From Fibrobacter sp. UWT2 (GTDB lineage: Bacteria; Fibrobacterota; Fibrobacteria; Fibrobacterales; Fibrobacteraceae), in assembly GCF_900142545.1 (NCBI RefSeq), contig NZ_FRBF01000020.1, positions 1 to 50,597 on the forward strand: a DNA stretch of 50,597 nucleotides. Direction: 5' to 3'. The position numbers and the translations under genes are program-made. Of the stretch, positions 9,401-16,855 are shown one piece after another; position 1 is the first letter of the stretch, and every line of letters begins with the position of its first letter. The notes under the pieces are model-generated. The model was not told the origin of the DNA. It did no database searches and saw nothing but the letters and a program-made list of their open reading frames with translations.

Positions 9401-11184
9401 ATGAATCCTTGGGCCAATATGACAAGGCTGTGGATATACGGAAGGATGTTTTGGAACAAAGACAGAATGTTCTTGGGGAGAATCACCCTCGGACAATTGA
9501 TGCTATGCGAGCTTTGTCTAGCACGTATGGCAAAATGAATTGTCATGTTGATGCGTTGCTGTTGAGTGAACGGGTCCTTGAAAAGCGTAAAATTCTTTTT
9601 GGCGAGAACCATCCCGAAACGTTGAAAGCTGCAATGGGGGTGGCGCTGGAATTAGAACAGCTTGGCCGCTACCAGGATGCCCTAGTCTATCGTCAGGAAA
9701 TATATGACCGTTACAAGGCGACGCAGGGTGAAGACTTTCCGGATACGATTGGCGCACTATCGGCTATTGCGGGTGATTATGAATCCTTGGGCCAATACGA
9801 CAAGGCGATGGATATCCGGAAGGAAGTTTTGGAAAGCAGACGCAATGTTCTGGGCGAAGACAATCCTGAAACAATTAATGCAATGTTGTCTTTGTATTGC
9901 TTGTATAATAAGATTGGCCGTCACGTCGAAGCGTTGCCGTTGAGTGAACGGGTCCTTGAAAAGCGCAAAATCCTTTTTGGCGAGAACCATCCAGAAACAT
10001 TGTTGGCAGCAATGGGAGTGGCGCTGGAATTAGAACAGCTCGGTCGCTACCAGGATGCCCTAGTCTATCGTCAGGAAATATATGACCGTTACAAGGCGAC
10101 GCAGGGTGAAGACTTTCCGGATACGATTGGCGCACTATCGGCTATTGCGGGTGATTATGAATCCTTGGGCCAATACGACAAGGCGATGGATATCCGGAAG
10201 GAAGTTTTGGAAAGCAGACGCAATGTTCTGGGCGAAGACAATCCTGAAACAATTAATGCAATGTTGTCTTTGTATTGCTTGTATAATAAGATTGGCCGTC
10301 ACGCCGAAGCGTTGCTGTTGAGTGAACGGATCCTTGAAAAGCGCAAAATCCTTTTTGGCGAGAACCATCCCGAAACGTTGAAAGCAGCGATGGGAGTGGC
10401 GCTGGAATTAGAACGGCTAGGTCGCTATCGGGATGCCCTAGTCCATCATCAGGAAATATATGACCGTTACAAGGCAACGCAAGGCGAAAACTTCCCTGAC
10501 ACGATAGAAGCCTCAGAGAGAATCGCTGACGATTATGGAAGCTTGGGACAATTCACCAAAGCTGTTGAATTGCGGAAGGATGCGCTGGAACGAAGATGCA
10601 ATGTTCAGGGAGTGGATCATCCTAATACGATTAGTTCAAGGTGTATTTTGGCATGGTTGTGTACTCTTTGCGCTATGTATGATGATGCAGAAGAACTGTT
10701 TAAGGATTGTCTCAAAAGGCAGGAACGCTTGGCAGGAGAAGAAAGCTTAAAGACAATATCTGCGCTAGAAGATTTGGCAAAGTTCTATTTTTTCAAGGAT
10801 GAATCGGGAAAAGGTGTTCCTTATGCAGAAAAAGTCTTAAATTTAATAAGCCAAAATCCAAATGTCAGCGATCAGAATCGTATAAAATATACTGATACTT
10901 TGGTTCTTTTATATGCATCTGTGGATCGTTTAGAAGAAGCCTATAAAATGGCTCTACAATTGTTAAATGATGCGTTAAAAGAATATGCTTCGAATCAGGA
11001 ATTTGTTGCCGATCGTCATTACACTCTTGCCTATATTTTGAACAAGATGAAACGGTTTGGCGAGGCTTTGGAGTATGCGCAAAAGTCCTATGATGTTTGT
11101 ATGCTGAGTCTTGGTGAGTTTGACGCACGTACAAAACGTACGAAAGATCTCATGAATGAAATCAAATCTAAGCTTGGCGGTTGA
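6490..11184 (+). CDS. STAND NTPase with C-terminal TPR array (paralogue 1)
   Basis: A 1564-aa protein of the STAND/NB-ARC type. The Walker A motif GVGGIGKTS is at about 57-65, Walker B LVIFLDTYE at about 240-248, and a GGREKLKW segment near 286. A winged-helix-like linker region (about 380-540) follows, then more than 20 TPRs of 42 residues from about 545 to the C-terminus, with the kinesin-light-chain-like signature GENHPETL. There are only about 50 residues before the P-loop and no nuclease, TIR, protease or other effector domain, unlike typical antiviral STAND proteins. The ATG at 6490 is chosen because MGKDIRTQ aligns with MGKKIRTQ of the paralogue and AGAGG precedes it. STAND proteins bind a ligand with the repeat domain and oligomerise on ATP binding. 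The ligand and output are unknown here. Confidence 0.88.
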   Translation: MGKDIRTQESPVPQALRIFTDREEPRRAFWECYNKFSEDIGSEDPSKQKSRVLAYYGVGGIGKTSLLNQLMVEMEDAAVAQKIGRPLYVDFDLSIKQEPRAVMESIRNVLAEKYGFTFFLFDLGCFFYAKKIHENMDRPEIKSFIERSEVLKLALDSFGVVDTLAGMPIPVGNVVALVAKLADMGVKYFKNKKAADSKELRNIDALSHAELLEYLPLLLAHDISENMERIYKKGKGRKEPLVIFLDTYECLVNEMASIGDPMNNDKWLRNSRNGLIAETPYVLWVIGGREKLKWKEIANWNGSLEQHLLGDFSEVDARDFLRCSGIDDSELQKGLYRLTRGTPVYLDLCVRQYQEERLSQIEDFGRNVTELIERFARYMDDARKDIVYMLSCLGEWSEEMLDEVVEQALPSFSDSAYESVMGLSFIVESVEKHYIMHQTVRDVLYKKCPQRIKRKTTAAAIDYSEKKLKKLDAFSTDYEYYVGILLKQAIRFYTDDDDLSEFYTEHVRPYFVRLCDLNRFCSLESLFNLFWERASQNKDVQLYALAQKDYSIWLRGMGRYKESEDMAKSAYELYAKLFGVDSEIALESQREYAVGLRLQGKYRKSLKTQKDFYEKNIGKNDSNVALAILDISNTYDKMGLYAKALQLKERLLKWSRTRLGENHPGTLCSLWSVAASFELLGRYREALALRQEIYNRYKATQGDSSPNTITSLGNIAGNYERIGQYGKALDIRKTVLEQRRKALGEDHPQTIEDVVLLANVYGRMGRYADALPLRKDVLEKRSRLLGESHPGTLKAVIGVTVELEQLGHYQEALVYRREIYDRYKATQGEDFPDTIGALSAIAGDYECLGQYAKAVELRKDVLERYRKVQGENHPKTIDAIRDLASTYGNMGCYSDALSLKELVLEKRRKLFGEKHPSTLNSMGGVAYMLERLGRYQDALVYRQEIYDCYKATQGEDFPRTIGALSAIAGDYESLGQYDKAVDIRKDVLEQRQNVLGENHPRTIDAMRALSSTYGKMNCHVDALLLSERVLEKRKILFGENHPETLKAAMGVALELEQLGRYQDALVYRQEIYDRYKATQGEDFPDTIGALSAIAGDYESLGQYDKAMDIRKEVLESRRNVLGEDNPETINAMLSLYCLYNKIGRHVEALPLSERVLEKRKILFGENHPETLLAAMGVALELEQLGRYQDALVYRQEIYDRYKATQGEDFPDTIGALSAIAGDYESLGQYDKAMDIRKEVLESRRNVLGEDNPETINAMLSLYCLYNKIGRHAEALLLSERILEKRKILFGENHPETLKAAMGVALELERLGRYRDALVHHQEIYDRYKATQGENFPDTIEASERIADDYGSLGQFTKAVELRKDALERRCNVQGVDHPNTISSRCILAWLCTLCAMYDDAEELFKDCLKRQERLAGEESLKTISALEDLAKFYFFKDESGKGVPYAEKVLNLISQNPNVSDQNRIKYTDTLVLLYASVDRLEEAYKMALQLLNDALKEYASNQEFVADRHYTLAYILNKMKRFGEALEYAQKSYDVCMLSLGEFDARTKRTKDLMNEIKSKLGG
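9643..10398 (+). repeat. 378-bp tandem duplication inside the TPR array
   Basis: Two direct copies with a period of 378 bp (126 codons, exactly three 42-residue TPRs). I see no mismatch between 9667-9925 and 10045-10303 (259 bp); the flanks of each unit differ at scattered positions. A more diverged third copy begins at 10399. The same 378-bp period is present in the second STAND gene (for example at 13568, 13946 and 14324). The near-identity indicates recent duplication or gene conversion. Confidence 0.9.
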
Positions 11185-11205
11185 TGTCAAGTTCGATAAA
11201 TAATC

Positions 11206-11226
11206 TATAATTCTTCTAAAGAGGTC
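11206..11226 (+). promoter_or_regulatory. -10 box and RBS of the second STAND gene
   Basis: TATAAT at 11206-11211 and AAAGAGG before the ATG match the layout of the first STAND gene. TTGATG at 11181-11186 is a possible -35 element with a 19-bp spacer and overlaps the stop of the first gene. The palindrome of the first gene is not conserved here, so the two genes may be controlled differently. Confidence 0.45.
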
Positions 11227-11229
11227 ACT

Positions 11230-14200
11230 ATGGGAAAAAAGATTCGCACGCAAGAAGCTTCCATTCCACAAGCGTCCCGTATTTTTACGGATCGCGAAGA
11301 ACCGCGTAAATCTTTTTGGAAGTGTTATAATCATTTCAAGGAGAATATGAAGGATGGCGATGCAAAAGTCCTTGTCTACTATGGTGTAGGCGGCATCGGG
11401 AAGTCGTCCCTGCTAAAGCAACTCATAAAGGAGATGGATGAGGCCGCGGCGGCAAAAACGATAAGCAGCTCACTTCAAGTGTATTTTGATTTCAACTTGA
11501 AACAGGAACCACGTGCCGTTCTGGAGGCTCTACGCAACAAACTGGTGGACGACTATAAATTTGAGTTTCCTCTGTTCGATATTGGCAGCTATGTTTACGC
11601 AAAGAAGATTGGCGAGAATCGAGATAGGCCAGAGGTGAAATCTTTCATAGAGCGCAGTGTGATTCTCAGGTGTGCTTTCGCGGCTGTTGAGGATATTCCT
11701 GTTGTCGGGATCGCATCCTTGATTGCTCGGCTAGCGGATAAAGGCATTGCCGTTTTTCGGAACATGAAAGCGAAAAATCGCGATGAACTTCAAAAAATTG
11801 AAGTTATGTCCCATGAAGAGTTGCAGGACTATTTCCCTGTTCTTTTCGCTCGCGACATTGCTGCGAACATGGAAGGGAAAAATGAGCCTCTGGTGATTTT
11901 CCTGGATACCTATGAACAGTTGGTGAACGAAATGGCTGCCATTGGAGCTCCGCTGAACAACGACCTTTGGCTGAGGGACGATAACAAGGGCTTGGTGTTG
12001 AATGCGCCGAGTGTATTTTGGGTCATTGCTGGTCGTGAAAAACTCAAGTGGCCGCAGGATTGGGGAGATTCGTTGGAACAACATATCCTGGGCAATCTTT
12101 CTGAAACGGATGCGAAGAACTTCTTGCTGCATGCGGGAATTGAGGATGTTGAACTTCAGGATGGCATATATAAGCTGACGAAAGGGACGCCTGTGTATCT
12201 GGACCTTTGCGTGGATAGGTTCCAGTCCTTGATCGGAAACGGGGAAGCTCCTAGGGTAGAGAATTTTGGTAACGATATCTATGCCTTGATAGAACGATTC
12301 GCAAGGTATATGGATGATGCTAGGAAGGATATTGTTTACATATTGTCTTGTTTGGGGGTGTGGAGTGACGAAATGGCTCTTGAAATTGGCCCGAAGGTGC
12401 TCCCGAATTACAGTGTGACTACTTATGAGAAAGTGAAGGGCCTTTCTTTTATTATTGAATCAGAAAAGGGGCGCTATAACCTGCACCAGACAGTAGGGGA
12501 TGTCTTGTATAAGGATTGCCCCGAAAGCATAAAGGAAAAAACGGTTTCTGCGGCGATTGCTTATTGCGAAGAAAAACTCAGTGGCTTAGATGCATTCTCT
12601 ACGGAATTCGAGTATTATGTTGGCTGGTTGATGAAACATGCCCTCCGATATTATTGCGAGGACGATGATATTCGAGGGTTTTATATAGAACATATTCGGC
12701 CACATTTAAATAAGCTGAATGATCTAAAACGTTTTCGTTCTATAGAAGATCTGTTCAATCCTTTTTGGGAAAGGGCTTCGCAAGATAAAGAAAGCCGTTT
12801 GTATGCCCTTGTGCAGAAAGACTATTCCATTTGGCTACGAGGGATGGGGCGGTATAAAGAATCTACAGACATGGCGAAATCCGCCTATGAACTGTATGTT
12901 AAGTTGATTGGCGCTGATGATGTTATAACTTTGCGGGCACAACGTGAATATGCCATGGGGCTTCATTCGCAAGGAATGTATCAAGAAGCTTTGGAAATAC
13001 GTAAAGAAGTTCTTGAAAGGCGAATCAAAAAACTTGGTGAGAAAAATCTTGAAACAGTTGAATCGTTTGTGGATATGGCTAATTCCTATGAAAAATTGGG
13101 GATGTATGGAAAACAGTTGGAAATGGCTGAAAAAGCTTACCAATTAAGATCCATTTTACTAGATCCTAATGATCCATTTATTTTTAGATCAAGAAATAAT
13201 TTGGTGACAGGATATAGGAATTTGGGTGAAAATAAAAAAGCGTATGAAATTGGCGAAGTGTTGTTAGCGGATGTAGAAAAAAAGCTAGGGAAGGATGATG
13301 AATGTACATTAGATATAATGTCGAACCATATAGATACATTGGTAAAGCTCGGTTTGTATGACAAAGCGGTGGCATTGCGAAAGGAGGTTCTTGATCGAAG
13401 AAAGATGCTGTTAGGCGAGGATCACCCTAAAACGATTAGAGCTATAAGATCGTTGTCTAGTGTGTATGATGATATGGGCCGTTATGCCGATGCGCTGCCG
13501 CTAAGGGAGTTGGTTCTTGAAAAGCGTCGGAAACTCTTTGGAGATAGTCATCCTGATACATTGAAAGCCATATGGGGCGTTGCCTATGCGCTGGAACAGC
13601 TTGGCCGATATCAAGAGGCCTTGGCCCTCCGTCAGAAAATATATGACCTCTACAAGGAAACGCAGGGTGAGGATTTCCCGGACACGATAACTGCCTTGGG
13701 GAATATTGCTAAAAACTACGAGAAGCTGGGGGAATATGACAAGGCTGTGGCATTGCGAAAAGAGGTTCTTGAGCGAAGAAAGAAACTTTTAGGCGAGGAC
13801 CATCCTAAAACGATTAGTGCTATCAAATCGTTGTCTAGCACATATGATAAAATGGGCCGCTATTCCGACATGCTTCCATTAAAGGAGCTTATTCTTGAAA
13901 AGCGTCGTAAGCTTCTTGGAGATAATCATCCTGACTCATTGAAAGCCATATGGGGCGTTGCCTATGCGCTGGAACAGCTTGGCCGCTATCAGGAGGCGCT
14001 TGTCCGTCGCCAGGAAATATATGACCTCTACAAGGAAACGCAGGGTAAAGATTTTCCGGACACGATAACAGCTTTGGGAAACATTGCTAAAAACTACGAG
14101 AATTTGGGGGAATACGACAAGGCTGTGGAATTGCGAAAGGAGGTTCTTGAGCGAAGAAAGGCGCTTTTAGGCGAGGACCATCCTAAAACGATTAGTGCTG

Positions 14201-15114
14201 TTACATCGTTGTCTAGTGTGTATGATGATATGGGCCGTTATGCCGATGCGCTGCCGCTAAGGGAGTTGGTTCTTGAAAAACGTCGGAAACTCCTTGGAGA
14301 TAATCATCCTGACACATTGGATGCCATATGGGGCGTTGCCTACGCTCTGGAACAGCTTGGCCGCTATCAGGAGGCGCTTGTCCGTCGCCAGGAAATATAT
14401 GACCTCTACAAGGAAACGCAAGGAGAAAATTTCCCGGACACTATGACATCCTTGGGAAACATTGCTATTGATTATGAAAAATTGGGTCAGTACGATAAAG
14501 CTGTGAATTTACGAAGGGAAGCCCTGGAACGAAGAAAAAAGCTTTTTGGTGATGATCATCCTAAAACGATTGTAGCTAAAAAGAGTCTTGCTGGTTTATA
14601 TGCTCGTTGTGCAATGTATGATGAAGCGGAAGTGCTGTATAAAGATAATTTGGAGCGCCAAGAGCGCTTAACTGGAAAGGAGAGCTTAAAGACTATATCT
14701 GCTCTGAATTCCTTGGCATGGTTCTATTTCCTGAAGAATGAACCGGAAAAGGGTGTTCCTTATGCTGAAAAAGCCTTGGATTTGATAAGCAAAAATCCAA
14801 ATGTAAGTAATCGGACTCGCATAGATGACGCAGATACCCTGATTCTCTTATATGCGTCGATGGGGCGTCTAAAAGAAGCCTATGAAATGGCTCAACAATT
14901 GTTGAATGATGCGTTAAAAGAATATGCTTCGGATCAGAAGTTTATTGCCAATCGCCATTATGCTCTTGCCTATGTCTTGAACAAGATGAACCGGCTTGAT
15001 GAGGCTTTGGGTTATGCGCAAAAGTCCTATGATGTGCGCATGCGGTACCTTGGTGAATTTGACGAAAAGACAAAACGCACGGAAAAGCTTCTTAACGAAA
15101 TCAAGTCAAAATAG
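11230..15114 (+). CDS. STAND NTPase with C-terminal TPR array (paralogue 2)
   Basis: A 1294-aa paralogue of the preceding protein. It is collinear through the ATPase region: Walker A GVGGIGKSS at about 52-60, Walker B LVIFLDTYE at about 219-227, and a GREKLKW segment. The C-terminal half is again a TPR array with 126-residue super-repeats, but about 270 residues shorter than in paralogue 1. The opening MGKKIRTQ, the stretch AFSTEFEYYVG and the C-terminal helices are strongly conserved between the two; the first TPRs (about 600-700) differ most. No effector domain is visible. The pair arose by tandem duplication, and the diverged repeats suggest different ligands or heteromeric assembly. It lies 45 bp upstream of a membrane metalloprotease gene and could be co-transcribed with it. 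Confidence 0.88.
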   Translation: MGKKIRTQEASIPQASRIFTDREEPRKSFWKCYNHFKENMKDGDAKVLVYYGVGGIGKSSLLKQLIKEMDEAAAAKTISSSLQVYFDFNLKQEPRAVLEALRNKLVDDYKFEFPLFDIGSYVYAKKIGENRDRPEVKSFIERSVILRCAFAAVEDIPVVGIASLIARLADKGIAVFRNMKAKNRDELQKIEVMSHEELQDYFPVLFARDIAANMEGKNEPLVIFLDTYEQLVNEMAAIGAPLNNDLWLRDDNKGLVLNAPSVFWVIAGREKLKWPQDWGDSLEQHILGNLSETDAKNFLLHAGIEDVELQDGIYKLTKGTPVYLDLCVDRFQSLIGNGEAPRVENFGNDIYALIERFARYMDDARKDIVYILSCLGVWSDEMALEIGPKVLPNYSVTTYEKVKGLSFIIESEKGRYNLHQTVGDVLYKDCPESIKEKTVSAAIAYCEEKLSGLDAFSTEFEYYVGWLMKHALRYYCEDDDIRGFYIEHIRPHLNKLNDLKRFRSIEDLFNPFWERASQDKESRLYALVQKDYSIWLRGMGRYKESTDMAKSAYELYVKLIGADDVITLRAQREYAMGLHSQGMYQEALEIRKEVLERRIKKLGEKNLETVESFVDMANSYEKLGMYGKQLEMAEKAYQLRSILLDPNDPFIFRSRNNLVTGYRNLGENKKAYEIGEVLLADVEKKLGKDDECTLDIMSNHIDTLVKLGLYDKAVALRKEVLDRRKMLLGEDHPKTIRAIRSLSSVYDDMGRYADALPLRELVLEKRRKLFGDSHPDTLKAIWGVAYALEQLGRYQEALALRQKIYDLYKETQGEDFPDTITALGNIAKNYEKLGEYDKAVALRKEVLERRKKLLGEDHPKTISAIKSLSSTYDKMGRYSDMLPLKELILEKRRKLLGDNHPDSLKAIWGVAYALEQLGRYQEALVRRQEIYDLYKETQGKDFPDTITALGNIAKNYENLGEYDKAVELRKEVLERRKALLGEDHPKTISAVTSLSSVYDDMGRYADALPLRELVLEKRRKLLGDNHPDTLDAIWGVAYALEQLGRYQEALVRRQEIYDLYKETQGENFPDTMTSLGNIAIDYEKLGQYDKAVNLRREALERRKKLFGDDHPKTIVAKKSLAGLYARCAMYDEAEVLYKDNLERQERLTGKESLKTISALNSLAWFYFLKNEPEKGVPYAEKALDLISKNPNVSNRTRIDDADTLILLYASMGRLKEAYEMAQQLLNDALKEYASDQKFIANRHYALAYVLNKMNRLDEALGYAQKSYDVRMRYLGEFDEKTKRTEKLLNEIKSK

Positions 15115-15159
15115 TTGTAGTAAAACAATATATATGGTCAGCTTTTCTAGGAGGCATTC

Positions 15160-15771
15160 GTGTTCACGCTCCCTTCAATGAATCAGATTATAGGATGGTT
15201 TGGTTGGGGTGACGGGGTGGGAGCCCTAGCTGCCATCAGTGCGATTCTCACAGTGCTGGTGCTGCTTGCGCCGGTGGTGTTTGGACTAATCCTATATGGC
15301 TTAGAGCGTGTGCAGATTAAACTCATCGGGATGGTAAATCGGAAGTTTGCTTACTTTTTCGTGAATTATGTGACTTTCTTGGGTACGTTTGTCCACGAAA
15401 TGTCGCACCTGTGCTTCGGCGTGATTACAGGGGCCAAGGTCAACGAAATTTGCGTGTTCGAGAATGAGGGTGGTCGGTTGGGGCATATCGGTTACTGCAC
15501 CAGAGGGCCTTGGTTCATGAAGGCGGTGCAACACTCTTTGACGAGCGTAGCGCCCACGGTGGTTGGTTTTACTCTCGGCTACTTTCTGCTCCGGTATATT
15601 TTTAGTGGAAGTCACACTTTGCTGGAATATGTTGGGCTCTGGTACTTGGTGATTTCGCTCATCGACCATTCGACCATGAGCGATTCCGATTTGAAACATT
15701 ACTTTCAGGGCGTGTGGATCTTTATTTTGCCGGTATTCCTACTGTTCTTTGGATTCGGCTATTTGGGTTAA
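15160..15771 (+). CDS. M50-like integral membrane zinc metalloprotease
   Basis: A 203-aa protein with about five hydrophobic segments and a zinc-protease motif HEMSH (residues 79-83) within FVHEMSHLCFG. Further on are SVAPTVVG, which resembles the NxxPxxxG region of M50/site-2-type proteases, and a conserved-looking DHSTMSDSDLK. It probably cleaves substrates in or next to the membrane, but no substrate is known. The start is the GTG at 15160, which follows TAGGAGG at ideal spacing. The gene follows the second STAND gene by 45 bp in the same direction, so a functional link (a protease effector acting in trans) is possible. It could also be an unrelated housekeeping membrane protease. Confidence 0.75.
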   Translation: MFTLPSMNQIIGWFGWGDGVGALAAISAILTVLVLLAPVVFGLILYGLERVQIKLIGMVNRKFAYFFVNYVTFLGTFVHEMSHLCFGVITGAKVNEICVFENEGGRLGHIGYCTRGPWFMKAVQHSLTSVAPTVVGFTLGYFLLRYIFSGSHTLLEYVGLWYLVISLIDHSTMSDSDLKHYFQGVWIFILPVFLLFFGFGYLG

Positions 15772-15788
15772 AGGGACGCTGCCCTTTT
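15770..15788 (+). terminator. Short hairpin between the converging protease and sigma-like genes
   Basis: AAAGGG (15770-15775) pairs with CCCTTT (15782-15787) around a six-base loop, directly after the protease stop and just before the end of the converging sigma-like gene. The T-run is short, so it is at best a weak terminator. Confidence 0.4.
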
Positions 15789-15792
15789 ATAG

Positions 15793-16548
15793 TTACGCAG
15801 CCAACGCCATGCGGCATTCTTCATAAAGGCCGCGGTCGTGCAGGTGCTTGAGAAGCTGCTGGTGGTAATTGCTCGTGGTGGCGCGGGTGCAATCCATATG
15901 GCGGGCAGCCTCGGCGTCGGTGGGGGTGAACCCGTCATGGCAGAGATCCACGAGGGTGTCAAAGTAGCGCAGGAGCGTCGGCTTGCCCAAGAGGCTGCGC
16001 CGCATGACGAAGACGGCGTCCTTGCGGTGGATGTCGCTTTCGAAGTCTTCGAGCATACGGCTCACCATCGGGTGGTTGCGATCGATGTAGGCGTTATTCT
16101 CGGAAGACGCTGCATGGCGTTCGTCGTTTTCGCTCGTCTTCTTCTTGTAGGAACGGCGTTCCTGGGTGTAATCTGTGCGGACTTCGCGTTCGGCCTTCTT
16201 GGCGTTTTCGCGCTTGTCGGTCTGGAGCTGCCACTTGACCTTGTTGGCGGCATGGGCCATGAAGGGCACCCCGAGGGTGTTGTCGAATTCCAGGGCGGCA
16301 TTGCGGAACACCTCGTAGGATTCGCCCATGACAGATGCACGGCGTTCGGCGATGCTGTAGCCATGGTAACCGAAATCGGAATCCATGGTATAGGACTGCT
16401 TGGCGGCAATCCCTACGATTTTGTCACCGTACTGCTCCCACATCTGACCGATGGCGTTTGCGCGGGTCTCCTCATTCGGGGCGCTCTGGGCGAGCGCAAT
16501 GAGGTTGTTGATCTGGGTGGCGGCTGCCGGGGTGTTGTTGTGACGCAT
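15793..16548 (-). CDS. Sigma-70-like transcription factor
   Basis: A 251-aa protein. Residues about 35-120 resemble sigma region 2 (FRNAALEFDNTLGVPFMAHAANKVKWQL, then a basic stretch). Residues about 185-240 resemble the region 4 helix-turn-helix (DAEAARHMDCTRATTSNYHQQLLKHL). The linker (120-160) is unusually long and charged. It probably directs RNA polymerase to a special promoter set, although it could be a sigma-like activator that has lost core binding. The ATG at 16548 is preceded by AGAAGGAG; a longer in-frame form from 16614 lacks a ribosome site. A leader of about 230 bases with several hairpins precedes the gene. No anti-sigma factor lies next to it. Confidence 0.7.
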   Translation of the reverse strand: MRHNNTPAAATQINNLIALAQSAPNEETRANAIGQMWEQYGDKIVGIAAKQSYTMDSDFGYHGYSIAERRASVMGESYEVFRNAALEFDNTLGVPFMAHAANKVKWQLQTDKRENAKKAEREVRTDYTQERRSYKKKTSENDERHAASSENNAYIDRNHPMVSRMLEDFESDIHRKDAVFVMRRSLLGKPTLLRYFDTLVDLCHDGFTPTDAEAARHMDCTRATTSNYHQQLLKHLHDRGLYEECRMALAA

Positions 16549-16855
16549 GGGCGTACTCCTTCTGAGGTTGTGGTTTGCCCGCCGTGACGGACGAAAGGCT
16601 TGAGTGGACAGCAAAAGGCCCTTGATAAGATTTTTATCAAAAGACGGTGCCGTGCCGTAAATGCAAAAAATGTGGAATTATTTGGTCAAGCCGTGGGCAA
16701 GACCACTATATACATAGTGCGAGGGAACGCTCATCGGGGAGCGGGAGAACCAAACAGAGAAAACATCCAAAACTCTCATGTTTACAAATATAGCAACAAC
16801 CAGATGTCAAAAGATGACATTTTTAGGGCCGTGTTCTGAAAGTTTTGTAAATTTC
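16549..16855 (-). promoter_or_regulatory. Long structured leader of the sigma-like gene
   Basis: This 307-bp gap holds no gene. On the minus strand TATATTTG (16792-16785) is a promoter-like element, which would leave a leader of about 230 bases. Within it are GGTC-aa-GCC/GGC-aa-GACC (16684-16704), CACTAT/ATAGTG (16704-16719), CGCTC/GAGCG (16728-16743) and TTGATAA/TTATCAA (16622-16640). Between the element and the helicase gene end is a further hairpin ATGTCA/TGACAT near 16803-16819. The density of perfect stems suggests regulated translation or attenuation. Confidence 0.45.

Noticed and set aside
9704-10321. Pairs of near-identical short frames on both strands in the STAND gene
   Set aside because: They are other-frame readings of the 378-bp duplicated TPR unit, not small genes.
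15838-16587. Long plus-strand frame of 249 codons opposite the sigma-like gene
   Set aside because: Antisense shadow. The minus-strand frame has the strong ribosome site, helix-turn-helix motifs and normal codon use; the plus-strand product is a Val/Gly-rich sequence with no motif.
16684-16743. tRNA gene in the sigma leader
   Set aside because: Three stems occur in a row, but no acceptor stem, T-loop GTTCRA or cloverleaf order is present on either strand.
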